A stretch of 64,000 nucleotides of DNA from Neoscytalidium dimidiatum (GCA_037367355.1 CM074695.1:806001-870000), one strand, 5' to 3'. Shown: positions 32,868 to 44,424, counted from the first letter of the stretch. Numbers and translations are program-made. Notes: a model not told the origin generated them from the sequence alone.

Positions 32868-35076
32868 CTACAAAAGCTTATCCGCCCATCCCTTCAAGCC
32901 CCTCTTCTCCACCACAACCTCCTCGCCCTCCCCAACAGCCACTCCTTCAATCTCATTATCATACAAACCCAAGGCCTCGTACACCTCATCCGGCAGGACT
33001 GCCTTCTCGATCATCGTCTCCTTCGGCACGAAAACGTACTCTAGCGCCAGATACACGATGCTCGTCCCGACGAACCCCAGCAGCCACCCGAACTGGTACG
33101 GATGCACGCCGACCCCAACGTCGATGTCGGAGTTGATGCTGTTGATGAAGCCGGGCAGGTTCGGCGCGACGCCGACCAGGAAGGCGACGACGGCGCGCCA
33201 GTTGACGCCAGCGGTGTAGCGGTAGATGCCGTGCGGCTCGTACAGCGCGCGGGTGTCGTACTTGCGCTGGTGCACGACCCAGAAGTCGAAGAGCATGATG
33301 GCGGCGATGGGGCCCAGGAAGACGGCGTACGCGCTCATGAAGTTGAGGAACGAGCCCGCGCTCTCGAGGATCTTCCACGGGACCAGCGCCCAGCAGAGGA
33401 CGGCGCAGGCGAGCTGCCCGCGCCGGATGTTGACGAAGCGCGGGAAGAGCGCCGTGAGGTCGTTGGCCGCCGAGAGCGAGTTGGCGCTGATGTTGACGCC
33501 CAGCGCCGCCAGCGCGAAGGCGAAGGCCGCGAAGAAGCGGCAGGCGCGGTTCGGCCACATGGCCACGAGCGCCATCGGGTCCCAGAGGTATTCGCCGTAT
33601 TTGGCCTCCCCGGCGGATGAAGCGGCGATGCCGATGAAGGAGATGAAGGTGAAGACGGCCGGGAGCATCGGTACGTAGAGGAGCTGCCATTTGACGCTCA
33701 CGCGCGAGTAGCGCGAGAAGTCGGCTTGGTTGACTGAGAGGGTGGCATAGTTGCCGATGACGGAGGTGAGGTTGGCGAGGAAGGCCCACGAGTACGCGGA
33801 GCCGTGCACGGTGGCTCGTTGGGACCAGATGTCCATCCCTCTCGTAGACACGAAGGCCCAGACGAGGATGGCGATGAAGGCGATGGGAACGATGATGGAT
33901 TTAACCATGAAAAGCCAGCGAAGGTTGTTGGGATGCATGTAGAGGAATGGTACCTGGAGTAGCCAAAATATGAAGAATGATATCATAGTGTTGGTTTCAA
34001 TGCCCTCGTCGGCGGGTATGTGATTGGGGAGGGTGAGGAAAGATGGCCAGATGGCTCCGATCCTGGGACTTGTTAGCACTACTTGTCTTCGGCGGAGCTC
34101 TTCCTCCATTGGCGTTAGTAGGGGGTTGCAATCATGAATTTCGATCGGAAACGAAGTAGCTATTCACACCTGAATAGTTCCCTGCGTTCATGGCCTGATG
34201 TTGTCCTTGAGATTCCCAGCTGGAATTTCTAGCTTTCGTGACAAGATCGGACCAGCGATTTTCCAGAGGACGAAATTTCCATGACCGATATGCTGGGCAC
34301 GGTCGTGATTCATGGGGGAGTTCTTACATGACTCTGACCGTATTGGCCCCGTTCATCGTTTGGATAGCGAACCAGAAGATTGCCAAAATAACTCGGGAAA
34401 TGATAGCGATATACGAGCCCCAGAAGCCCCAACTTGCTCGAGCAAGTACCGGGAAAGGGGCATGATCTGCATGTAGAGTCAGTAACACTTGGCCTTCGCC
34501 CTCTTCACCAGGATATTCCTACGTATGACACCAGTTGCGCCATTGAACGCAATAACCCATGATATGATGAAGAAGGCCAATGCCACGATGCCGAGCGATT
34601 CACGCCTGGAGATTTTGTCTTAGCTCAAGGATTGCGGGGAAATAGGGTGCCGACGGGCGGAAGCGGGAGCGGGAGCGTGTGCGCACCAGGTAAGGCCGAC
34701 AGCAATGACCGAAGACGCGAATTCCCATGTCGCTGCACTGAAATTGGTAGGTATTGTGTCAGTGGGTACCATCTCTGATTATCTTGCGGAGGTTGTTATA
34801 AATTTTGCTCACTTGAAGGCATCGGAGATCCAATATGCGATGAATGAGGTCACGCCCCATTTACGAGCATATTTTGGGACAGGGTCTAAATCGACATTGG
34901 TCCTACGTATGCGTGACAACCATTATCAGCCAAAATCGGGATGCAACTTCGTCTTGAGCTGTAAGTCAGAAGTGAAAGGTCCGAGTCAAAACGACTTACC
35001 ATCTTGCACTCCCTTCTGCGAACTGAGACTTCGCTTGCTCAACGTAGAGCCTCGGCTTCTTGACTTTCAGGCCCAT
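32868..35076 (-). CDS. NCS1-family nucleobase/uracil-allantoin-type permease
   Basis: Six exons in transcription order: 35076-35000, 34902-34813, 34737-34687, 34605-34523, 34466-34328, 34062-32868; 544 aa, all phases consistent. Family landmarks appear exactly across the joins: 'WTNVDLDPVPKYARKWG', 'FIAYWISDAFNAATWEFASS', 'APFPVLARASWGFWGSYIA', 'IGAIWPSFLTLPNHIP'. About twelve hydrophobic segments follow, with the conserved 'ANSLSAANDLTALFPRFVNI' region. This is the fungal Fur/Dal4 branch of NCS1, proton symporters for uracil, uridine, allantoin or purines; exact substrate cannot be told by eye. Intron 5 is 265 nt, longer than the others (66-101 nt). The start ATG is followed by a short Lys-rich cytosolic N-terminus. 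GATA motifs upstream suggest nitrogen control. Confidence 0.92.
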
Positions 35077-36140
35077 AGCTACCCGGAGTGCGATCCGCGA
35101 CGTCGAGGACCGGTATATTAGACAAAGACGGAGAGATTACCACGGGCGTGGAAACGTGGGGACGGGTAAGCTTATTATATCTCGAAACTTGTACTACGGG
35201 TGCTACCCTGGTCGTGCCCTGCATTGATCGCGCTGGTCGGACGCGCCCGTATCACGCCGACACGCGAGGAAGAAGGCGGCAAATTGGAGGTGATAGCGAT
35301 AAGGGATGTCCAGAGCTGTGGCTTGCTGATGGGCGGATTGCCCGAAACGTGCATCATTATGTTGCTGCGAGACAAAGGACCAAGCGTAAGCGGTGAAAAG
35401 AGAGCAGTCGTAGCTCAAAAGCATAATGTCCATATGCTATGAATCGGTGGTTTGAGACTGCAAAGACGAGAGGTCGACAGAGCGGAAATTCAAATAGCAA
35501 CAGCCGCGGTCTTATCATCATCAACCGTATCTTGGGTATCCGCGCGGCTGAATCGGCTGGAGAGCAGATCCAGACTACCTATTACCTCTTGGAGGCGGTC
35601 GAAGCAGGAACGCTAGGTGTGTGAAGTCGAATGGGAAAAGAAAAGCTGGGCTGCAGCAAGAGTCAGCTACGTGCAGATAAGAGCATGACCATCGCAGCCA
35701 ATCAAAAGCCCTCCCCACATGGCCAGCCTCCGTCACTGATATCCGGGGTATGTAGCTCTGCCGTGAGCTCGGCAAATGCCTACCCGCTGCTTCGGTTGCA
35801 CGGAAGATGTCTGGCACAGAATACGCTGCGAATTCTTCTATGTTCTAGAGTCCTTGACTTTGCATCTTGTGAGAACTTGGGCAAACTGAGCTTACTCATG
35901 ACCAACCTATCCTTTCCCGATGTGAAATAAGCTGAGAAATAGACCATTCGCCCTGCTGCATCATAAACAAAACGAATCCCGATACCCGTCTCCCATTGCG
36001 CCTAACGCTTGTTACATATATTGGAGGCATGGAGGTATTCCCCCTTCCCTTGGGTGATACGCCGCTCTCCACGCAATCAGTCCTCACCGTACGCATTTTT
36101 GCGCGAGATCTGCTCATCTAGTAAGACCGACTCTTCAGCA
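35077..36140. promoter_or_regulatory. Upstream region of the NCS1 permease gene
   Basis: No gene recognised. It is upstream of the permease start on the minus strand and downstream of POM34. It contains several GATA-type motifs (listed separately). Confidence 0.5.
35291..35302. promoter_or_regulatory. Paired GATA motifs (AreA/Nit2-type) upstream of the permease
   Basis: TGATAG and CGATAA lie back to back about 215-225 bp upstream of the permease ATG, and AGATAA occurs again at 35675-35680. HGATAR sites in pairs are the usual targets of the nitrogen regulator AreA/Nit2 at permease genes. Function here is inferred from position and family. Confidence 0.4.
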
Positions 36141-37016
36141 TTATCCGTAAATTCTGCCTGGGCTGCCATGGCCCGAGCTCCGTCTGTTCCTCTCGTAAAG
36201 CCAACGATTCGTCAGGGCGACCGATGGGCCCTTCCCACCGCCGAGCGGAGTCGGCGTCCCGGGGATCGCAATCGAGCTCTCCTTGTTGTCCCTACCAAGA
36301 CTCTCGTAGAGTTCCCGTCCGGTCGTTGTAGCTGACTGCGAGCCAGAGAAGCTGTTCCTTCTCCGGCCATTGACCGCCTTCTGTAACAAGGGGCTCGCAA
36401 TCGGGCTGTAAGGGCTCGAGGTCTCGCGGAAGCCCAGGCTTGACCCAAAGGGGCTGGCAGAGCCGGGCGATCCTGATTGTAGCAACTTGTCGCCAGTACG
36501 CGGTGTGGCAGACCGGGCGTAACGTGGGGGCGTGACGTATGAGCCGGGCGTCGATACAGTCGGGTCCAAGCCAAGAAGGGCACGCTGCGAGGCAGTCAGA
36601 GGGATATCGGCGATATCATCTCTAGTACGGAATAGCGGCAGAAGCGTGACGGAGCCATTCAACGCGAGCACGGCGCGGAGAAGCCAGACCAGGTATTTCG
36701 GATCGATGTAGAGAGAGGAAAGAAAACTGTGAACAAGGCTCAAAAACCGCATTATTATCTTCCTGACCTGTATTAAACTGAGGGTAGGCGGCACTTACGC
36801 GTCCGCAAGCCATGCGGGAGTGAAAGCCGGAACGACGAAAGTCAAGAAGAGGAGGCAAGCGGTGGAAAACAGGCTTTTCGCTTGGTCCTCACCGAACGCG
36901 CTGGCATTCTGGCGACGGGTGATTTCCTCGAACTGTGGATGGCGCCAGGTACCGGTGGCAGGAGCGGAGCCGGCGACTGCAATGGTGGAGCTGGCTGGAG
37001 TGACGGGCGCGGACAT
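36141..37016 (-). CDS. POM34: Nucleoporin Pom34 (NPCC family)
   Basis: Two exons, 37016-36799 and 36726-36141; 267 aa. The intron is 72 nt with gtaagt donor. The N-terminal half has the family core: 'HPQFEEITRRQNASAFGEDQ', a first membrane segment ('ACLLFLTFVVPAF'), a short loop crossing the splice site, and a second one ('LVWLLRAVLALNGSVTLL'). The signature 'LPLFRTRDDIADIPLTASQR' with 'ALLGLDP' follows. The C-terminal half is Ser/Gly/Pro-rich. Pom34 is an integral pore-membrane protein of the nuclear pore complex, working with Pom152 and Ndc1. It is divergently arranged with the dephospho-CoA kinase gene, about 530 bp apart. Confidence 0.87.
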
Positions 37017-37548
37017 GGTGTTGATTTTTCGCGCAACGGGCGACGGGGAGCTGCAGAGGAGTTGGTTCGATACGGCAACAGCAGTGATGGGCTATAGCTG
37101 GGGGTTAGTGGTCAGTGTGTCAGTCGCGGTTATCACCGCGCTCTGGAGGGCGCGCCGATGGTGGAGGGGAGGTGCAGTAGGCTTTGGGCGGGCTTCGGTT
37201 GCTTTGTATTTGTTTTTGGCCGGCAGATCCCTGTCGCCCCGATCGCACAGCAGCAACGCAGCCAACTGTGCGCACTCCGGATTGCCATCTTAGCCAATAC
37301 CGTCTTCGCATTAGGAAATAAGCCAGCGAATTCTCTATATCAGAAGCTACAGGCATCCTGCAGCTTCCGTGCAAATTTCATACCCATTGAGCGTTGCACT
37401 TCCGCTCTGACGTCCGCCGCATCCTCGTTGCCGCGGCTCGGGTCTGTGACCTCACCCCACTGCCGCGCCCAAGCTCCCAGGCCAACCTCCACAATATATA
37501 CAACCTCAACCCTCCACCAGAAAGCCGCGAACCGAACACTAGCTTGCC
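37017..37548. promoter_or_regulatory. Bidirectional promoter POM34/CAB5
   Basis: About 530 bp between outward-facing starts. A TATA-like 'atatata' lies near 37495, close to the CAB5 start. No gene inside. Confidence 0.45.
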
Positions 37549-38382
37549 ATGCTCCTCCTTGGTCTAACCGGGTCTATCGCGACCGGTAAATCCACCGTCT
37601 CCAACCTGCTGCGGGGCGAGCCCTATAACCTCCCCATCATCGATGCCGACATCGTCGCTCGCCAAGTCGTCGAGCCGGGCACGCCGGGCTACCGCGCCAT
37701 CGTAGACTACTTTGGTCCCACGACTCCCGACCTGCTCCTGCCTGCCTCAGATCCCGCTTGCGACGGTAAGGAAGATGGCCCAACCGGCAAAGGCCGTCCG
37801 CTCAACCGGCCGGCGCTCGGCAGACGCGTCTTTGGCGCCGGTGAAGAGCGCATGCGGGACCGTAAGGTGCTAAACGGCATAGTGCACCCAGCCGTGCGTC
37901 GCGAAATGTACAAGCAGATGCTCTGGGCGTACCTGCGCGGCCATTGGGCTGTGGTCCTGGACATTCCGCTGCTGTTTGAGAGTGGATGGGAAAGGTATTG
38001 CGGCAACATCATGGTGGTTGCGGTCAAAGATCCGGAGATCCAGATGCAGAGGCTGAGGGCCAGAGACCCCCATCTGAGCGAGGAGGATGCGAAGAATAGG
38101 GTGCTGAGCCAAGGCGATGTAAGGGAGAAGGCGGAGAGGGTCCAGAGGAGGGGCGACGGTGCCGGTGTTGTGATTTGGAACGACGGTGACAGAGAGGAGC
38201 TTGAGAAACAGGTTTCCAAGGCTATGGGTGATATCAAGAGGCGGAACCCTCAGTGGTGGGCATGGTTGCAGCTGTTTTGCCCGCCACTCGCTGCTCTCAC
38301 TGCTTTCTGGAGCTTCTGGAAAATGCGGAAGGTGCAACTACAATGGGAGCACGAAAAGGCCCAGGAGAAGGCGAAGCTGTGA
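37549..38382 (+). CDS. CAB5: Dephospho-CoA kinase
   Basis: Single exon, 277 aa. Catalyses the last step of coenzyme A synthesis, ATP-dependent phosphorylation of dephospho-CoA. The P-loop 'GLTGSIATGKST' is at residues 5-16, followed by the CoaE 'IIDADIVARQVVEPGTPGY' segment. Lid-region residues appear later ('DPEIQMQRLRARD', 'RVLSQGDVREKAERV'), as does 'VVLDIPLLFESGW'. The insertion rich in Asp/Gly/Lys near residue 70 is tolerated in fungal forms. The C-terminal 'LFCPPLAALTAFWSFW' is a membrane segment, as in yeast Cab5 and animal DCAKD, which associate with mitochondrial or lipid membranes. The start is the first ATG in frame. Confidence 0.95.
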   Translation: MLLLGLTGSIATGKSTVSNLLRGEPYNLPIIDADIVARQVVEPGTPGYRAIVDYFGPTTPDLLLPASDPACDGKEDGPTGKGRPLNRPALGRRVFGAGEERMRDRKVLNGIVHPAVRREMYKQMLWAYLRGHWAVVLDIPLLFESGWERYCGNIMVVAVKDPEIQMQRLRARDPHLSEEDAKNRVLSQGDVREKAERVQRRGDGAGVVIWNDGDREELEKQVSKAMGDIKRRNPQWWAWLQLFCPPLAALTAFWSFWKMRKVQLQWEHEKAQEKAKL

Positions 38383-38935
38383 GGATGATTGGCACAGTAT
38401 CGTCTCGCAGCAAGGTCCTCGGCAAGTCTCTGGTCTGGATAGAGACATATCGTATACCCATCTCCATCCTCACATGAAATGGGAAGCGGGAGTTGGGATT
38501 GACTTTTGTGGACTCTCGTCTCTCATGACCATCTGTGGCGCACTCTCAAGGGTAACAGTGAGCTTCTACAGAAGATCCATCGCATCCGTTCGTCAGCGCG
38601 CACTTTTTCACGTCTGTTTTCCATCCAAGGGCACTGCATAAGGGCTTGGCACGCAGCCATTCGCACAGTCCAAGTCGCTCTTTCCCTCTCTTTCCTGCTG
38701 CCTGGAAATTTTTGGAAAGAACGACCGGAGAAAGGCGCATCGTGGCGCGTGCTGGCTCGCAGGTGACAGCAGTTTTTCAGGGTCCTCCGTGTGCCTATAT
38801 TTCCGCCCGTCCAGCTTCCAGCTCTTCCTTTCCTGCTTCACAACCGCATCCCACTTTTTCTTTCAGAAAGGCAACTTCATCCACACCAACCCTCTACCCT
38901 CTGTCTATTGTCTCGTCATATCGCTCCTGTACAAA
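38383..38935. other. Intergenic region upstream of the orphan 286-aa gene
   Basis: Pyrimidine-rich towards 38800-38930, typical of a fungal leader. No other gene seen. Confidence 0.5.
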
Positions 38936-39921
38936 ATGCCGCGTCCTACCAAGAGCGCTGTTGATGATTTCACCGACGTGGAGTCTCCTCACGCTGGCCA
39001 TGGCGGCGACAGCCGTGCCAACGACTACCTCATCAAGAGCTCCAACCGCCGCGCTCGTCATGCCGCCAGCGCTATCGACACATCGTCCGAGATTGCCGGC
39101 CCCTCGGCCGTCCCTCGCAACGAGTGCGAGCAGTATGCCGACGGCAGCTTCCAGCTCGCTGATCCGGGACGCGCCGCCGCTCTCGAGAAGATGATGAGAA
39201 AGTTTCAGCTGAGCGCCCGCAAGTGCGACTTGCTCAAGGTCAAGGGAGGTGACGTCCACTCCATCCGCGGTAGTGGCATCGACGACACCAGCTCGGCCAT
39301 GGTGAACGTCGACACCGTCGTCAATAATGTTCGCGAGGTACTGTGCCTCACTTCGGCTGAACTTCAACAATTATCACTTTGCAATGTTAACATATAGACA
39401 GAAGAATGTCCCTTCTTCCGCTCGTGTTGAGCAGGTCACTGCTCCCGTCGCCGCTGTCGCCAAGGTAATGTACCTCACTTCACTTTTACTCACTCCAACC
39501 ATCCCGCAGTCTAACGTGCAGACAGGGCAAGTCTTCGGCTTCTTCTCGTGCTGAGCGCATCGACATCAAGCGTGGTGAGCTCCGCGGCCACGCTGCCATC
39601 GCTGCGCATGCTGGAGGCATCCCTTTCCCGGTATTTCCCCGTAGGTTTGAGGTTGCTGTGGCTCACGATGAGCTTCCTACCCTTGACTTGGCTACGTTCT
39701 CTGGTGCTTCTGTCGCTGTGCGCCGCTTCGAGATGCCACAGTATGGAATCTTGATCGCCAGCCGCAACGTAGAGACCATGCTTGTCAACAGCTCCGAGCG
39801 CGTCATGGTGTTCCGTGGCATTGTCGGTCGTCGTTCCAATGCTGCCCAGCCCGCTCCTGCTGTTGTCAACACCCCGTACAAGTCGCCGACCGTCGAGTCG
39901 GTTTCTGACTTCTCCGGTTAA
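38936..39921 (+). CDS. Orphan protein of unknown function
   Basis: Three exons, 38936-39337, 39402-39464 and 39526-39921; 286 aa, all joins in phase 0. I do not recognise the family. The N-terminal 80 residues are polar and disordered. A helical segment follows ('AAALEKMMRKFQLSARK', then 'GGDVHSIRGSGIDD'). A small 21-codon exon has 'VPSSARVEQVTAPVAAVAK'. The C-terminal part has strand-like pieces ('FPRRFEVAVAHDELPTL', 'YGILIASRNVETMLVNS', 'MVFRGIVGRRS'). Codon use is the C/G-ending style of well-expressed fungal genes. Both introns share their ends and both downstream exons share a motif, which suggests an internal intron-exon duplication. Confidence 0.7.
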
Positions 39922-40290
39922 CTCGATACTCTGTTCGGCTACTCCTTGAGTCTAACCTTGGCTCTTTTACAGATGGTTACTTTAGGAATGTGCGGATTCG
40001 GAAAGATTGCAAATCCGGTTTCTTTATCTGGGTGCGAATGGCACTGAATGCAAAGGCTTTATTCTACTAGAACATGAATGACAAGGCTATATGCTGATTT
40101 GTGCTCATTCACCTTGCTTAAAGGATATATGTGCTGTTGCCCGCGCTTCGACTGGGTGGTCTTACCAACGGTTATAGGCTCTCATGGGAAGTCGAAGCAG
40201 TCGTCCGGATGAAAATCTCCTGCTGGTACATGAACTAATCCATCCAGACAGATGATTCAACTTTCCAATGCATTCCAACTCATATCACTG
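39922..40290. other. Convergent intergenic region
   Basis: About 370 bases between the 3' ends of the orphan gene and the fused FAD oxidase gene. Nothing else seen. Confidence 0.5.
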
Positions 40291-43200
40291 TCACAATTTT
40301 GCGACCTTCTTCCACCCCTTCACCATCTTCTGCTTATCCAATGTCCTCCACCCTTCCGGTCCCTCTTCCAACCCATTCGCCTTCCCTTGTGGCCTCTCCC
40401 TCCACTTCCACGCCTTGACATACTCCGAATCCTGCTTCCCTTCGATGACTTCCAAAACCTTGCTTCCTAGTACTGGCAAAAACTTGAACCCATGCCCACT
40501 TCCACCGCTGCAAACCACCAGCCCCTCCGTCCCTGGCACATAATCAACCAAGAAGTCATTATCCACGCTGTCCGTATACCAACACAGCCTGGCCGTCTCA
40601 ATGGGCAACTGCAGCAAGTCCGGCAGATTCTCCTTGCAGAATTCCTCCACGACGTCCATCGCACGCTCGGGCACCTCGCCACCTCCGGTTTTCGGGAACG
40701 AGATGGCCTTGTCGCCGTGCTTGGCAGCATAGTTGGTCCACTTCGCGCCGCGGAAGCCGAACTTGACGACGCCGTCGGGCGTGCGCGGGAAGCCGTACAG
40801 GCCGCCGACCGAGGTGCGCGGCTCGCCGCCCTTGCCGTACGACGCCATCTTCCAGCTCCAGACGGGGAAGTTTTCGGGGGCGAACCTGGCCCACAGGTCG
40901 GGCCGCTCGTCCCTCGGGATGCGTACCGTCAGCACGGAGCCCGCCGTCGTCTCGAGCAGCTCGTCGGCCTCCGGGAGCAGCGCGGGCGTCCACCCGCCGC
41001 AGGCGACGACGAGCAGCGCGGCCGGGTGCGTCGCGCCGTCCGCGGTCTCGACGCCCGTCACGGCGGCCTTGCCTGTCGTCGGCGAGACGGCCGTCGTGTG
41101 CCGCACGTACCGGTGCTGCGGCCCGAGGCGCAGCTTGACGCCGGCCTGCGCGCAGAGATGGAGCGCCCACGCGCACGCCTTGCTCGCCAGGACGTACCCG
41201 CCTGTCCCGTCGAACATGCCGTCCGTCGGCAGGCCGCGCGCCTCGCGGCCGAAGGGGTCGAGCTTCGTTGCGGGGATGCCCGCGCGCGCGGCGTCGGCGG
41301 CGCGGGAGGGGTCCGCGATGTGGTACTGCGTGTGCTTGATCTCGGCCGGGAAGTTCTGCTGCGTGATTTCCTCGTGCTCGTCGAGGCCGCGGTCGCTGAG
41401 CCGGAGGAAGCCGGCGGGCACCCAGATGGTGTCGGAGGGGCTGACGCCGGACGGAAGGGAGGAGGGTGGCGAGGCGGCGATGGCGGCGTTCCAGGACTCC
41501 CAGACCGGGATCGCGGAGAAGGCGAGGTCTTGGTAGAGCTTGCGGTCGCCATAGCTGGCGCGCAGGATCTTGTTCTCGTCGGCACTGGCGGCGTCGCAGC
41601 CGGAGGAGACGGAGTAGCCGTTCTGGTCGTATGGCTGGTAGTCGAAGATGCTGGACGAAGTGTGAGTTTTGGGGATTCATGGTGGCGAGAGGAACATTCA
41701 AAGGTAGCTGAAGCAGCTCGGAGAGCACAGGCATTTAGGAAAAGCCGTAAGCCCAGCTTCACCACGGGTGCGGCTTTCCATGATCAAGGGTACCGGCGGC
41801 CCTCGAATTCGCGACAGGAGGGAAATGATTGATCAGCACTTACGTGATGTCTTTGTATCCATTCTTTGCCAAGTGTAGTGCTGTGGAGATTCCGAACACT
41901 CCTGCCCCAATAATTGCAATTGGCTTGCAATACTTCAATTCTTGCTTTTCACCCTCAGCTCTCGGTGCTCCCTCCATGTTATGGTCCTTGCCTTCGGGAA
42001 GCTTGAATTTCCATCTCTTCTGTAACTCAGGGGACAGCTTCCCCTCAAGCATGTCCACAACTTTGTCGCCGAGAACGCAGAGGAACTTCCATCCATGAGC
42101 GGATCCACCGGTGACAAGAGCGAGCTGCTTGATTTTCGGGTGCCTATCGACCAGAAAGTCTGAAGTCGGTGTATTGGTGAAGAAACAGAGTTTCGTTCTA
42201 TCGAATGGTTGATCCGCGAGTGGTGGAAAGAGCTCCGCCAGGTTTTCTCGCAGACCGGCTTCAGCGTCGGCGGGGATAGCGCTTGGGGAGTCTGGTGGCG
42301 CCGAGACTTCAAAACTTCTTCCAGTGGCGGAATCCGTCACCGTTCTTGTATTGGAGTAGCCTGGAGACCGTCGCAGGCATTTGATCTCTCCATTCAGCGG
42401 AGGAAATATGTTGAAACCAGTGGTGAAGTTTGTAGTAATCTGTAGTTTATGAGTTCTCCGACCATGTGATCACTTCAACTCCCCATGTAAGGGGTTTGCT
42501 TACGGGCATATTTTTATACCTCTCCTCCTGCTCTGGGGAGAGTTTCAGCCAAGCTACTTCGTGGCCAGTGGAAGCCACCTGATCTCGCAGATCAAGAAGC
42601 GTGTTCGACCAAGCTCCTGCCGCGAGCACAACGAGATCGGCTGTAAGTTTCTTTCCATCTGTGAGCTCAACCCCTTTGGCAACCCCCCCTTCAATGGTAA
42701 GTCGCTTGACAGGATTCCCAAAAATGAAATTCGTGTTCGGCTGTCGACGGGTCTTTTGATAATAGATACGTATGCACTCTTCGGCGTTCACATAGGCAAC
42801 GTCTTCGTTCAGATAGCCCTCGTTCCACAGCTTCTCTCCCTGGTGAGGCTCATAGCTCGAGCCGTTCACGCGCTTGAACAGAGCTTCATGGGAGTTGAGG
42901 TGGCGGAGGTATCCGTTGGCAGAGAACTCCCCACTTTCGACCCTCCGCTTTTGCAATGACTGAGCGGCGGCGTACTCCTTCTCCCAGATTTGAGAACCGT
43001 GGCGACCAGCACCTGCATGAGCATAGATCATTCCGCTTCTATAGTAGTGCTTTCCAAGTTCCGGGTCATTCTGGATAAGCCTTTGAGATTCCAGGGCGAG
43101 TTCTGAGTACACCGGGTCATGGTAGTCCGCTCGAATGACCCTGGTAGTATCTAGAGTATAGTGTTAGTATTCCTAAATGCCGTCCCAGATTCTCAATATT

Positions 43201-43648
43201 TCTGGCAGAGATCAGGGCGTCTGCTGAATAGGAAGAGGGGATGCTATTCTTTGAATAGGTCCTTTAAGGAGTTAAAGCAATTTATCCTGGCGCCTGTGAA
43301 AGGTTCTGACAATAGACTTTCTGACGACTGCTTTAACCTGCCGTGACCCATAACGTGAATTGCGGATCTACTCCCTCACTGACCGAGCGTCAAGTCTTCG
43401 ACCACCTACAAAGGTGTGGCGGATTGACGAGCACTGATATTTACGTCCATTGCTAGAAGACGACCACATCCGTTTTGAAGTATGCCATTTGCCTTAAGAG
43501 GAATACACGTACCGACTGAAGTCCCATCGGGAACAGGAGGCTCATGCCTGTCGATGAGAGTGATCTTCGAATTGGGGTAGCGCCTCGACAGAGCAAAACC
43601 CGAAGCGAGTCCGAAGACACCCGTGCCGATGATGATTACTGAGTCCAT
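40291..43648 (-). CDS. Tandem fusion of two FAD-dependent amine-oxidase-type domains (sarcosine / fructosyl-amine oxidase family)
   Basis: Four exons in transcription order: 43648-43513, 43150-42504, 42439-41844, 41650-40291; 912 aa. Domain A (1 to about 405): FAD motif G-T-G-V-F-G (8-13), 'PDGTSVDTTRVIRADYHDP' across intron 1, 'TTGFNIFPPLNGEIKCLRRS', Cys346 in 'KLCFFTNTP' at the covalent-flavin position, and 'LVTGGSAHGWKF'. Domain B begins after a 30-residue Lys/Glu/Gly linker: second FAD motif G-A-G-V-F-G (439-444), 'YDQNGYSVSSGCDAASADE', Cys816 in 'RLCWYTDS', 'VCSGGSGHGFKFLPVLGS'. Exon 3 reads from the end of A into the start of B with no stop. Such enzymes oxidise N-methyl, cyclic or Amadori-modified amino acids, giving H2O2. 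Introns 1 and 3 are 362 and 193 nt. Alternative: two overlapping transcripts, with an internal ATG in the linker (residue 416) starting the second. Confidence 0.8.
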
Positions 43649-44394
43649 GATCACTGCGAAAGTGCGATTGCCTTGGGTGCTGGGTATACTGCCGTGATAC
43701 TTGTATTAAATAAATGCTAGCATGTCACGCCACGAAAGAAGAGTACTGCTGGCCGAAATTCGGAGGGCCGCTAAGGACGGCATGGTGCGTGTGGTTGAGG
43801 GATCCAAGGCGGAGAAGCGCATCTGGGTGGCGGCAGAGCGGGCGGGCAGTGGCAGTGGGGCTCTCTTTGTCATTGCCGCCCAAGACGCAATTCGGGCCTG
43901 GAATGACATCAAAAGCGGCAATCACTTTATTGCCCTAGTCACCCCGAAACCCCCCCCCGGCATTTCACCCACTCTTGACTGCGATCATCCCCTCTTCACA
44001 ACACATTCCCCCGGGAAGGTCCAACCATGTCTCGGCGCTGCATCTATCTGCCTATCTCCTCCCAGATCCGGCTCTGGTAGAAACGCTGAAGTGCTGCGCT
44101 GCCTGCTTTCGACTGTTCCTCCTCCTTTTACAGTGGAGAACGACTTCGTTCGGACGCCCCGACTCGGGCACTCAAAGAACAGATACACCATGCTCGGAGC
44201 ATCTGACCCAATCAATCAGGGCCTACAGAAGCTGCCCCAGATAGCAAGCTTCGCCCAAGTGAAGTATCTGTGCACATGACGTACTGTCCCCGCACTTGAG
44301 CTGTGTCGGAATGCGGCACCTTTGATGCAGGCATACCGGCATGTAAATTATGGATCTGCTATCGCGTTTGCGCCTCCCCATTCTCCAATGATGT

Positions 44395-44400
44395 GATAAG
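44395..44400 (+). promoter_or_regulatory. GATAAG motif (AreA/Nit2-type)
   Basis: Read as TGATAAG at 44394-44400, about 170 bp before the transporter ATG and in the promoter shared with the oxidase. A nitrogen-control role is inferred from motif and context. Confidence 0.35.
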
Positions 44401-44424
44401 CGATGCAAGCTGGCAATCCAAGGC

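Noticed and set aside
40492..41832. 446-codon plus-strand frame over the second FAD domain
   Set aside because: Shadow of the real minus-strand gene, whose FAD motifs and splice joins are clear. Composition is Arg/Ala/Gly-rich without motifs.
43722..44279. 185-codon plus-strand frame in the promoter between the oxidase and the transporter
   Set aside because: No family resemblance, and the region is needed as a shared promoter. It could still be a small gene, but nothing supports it.
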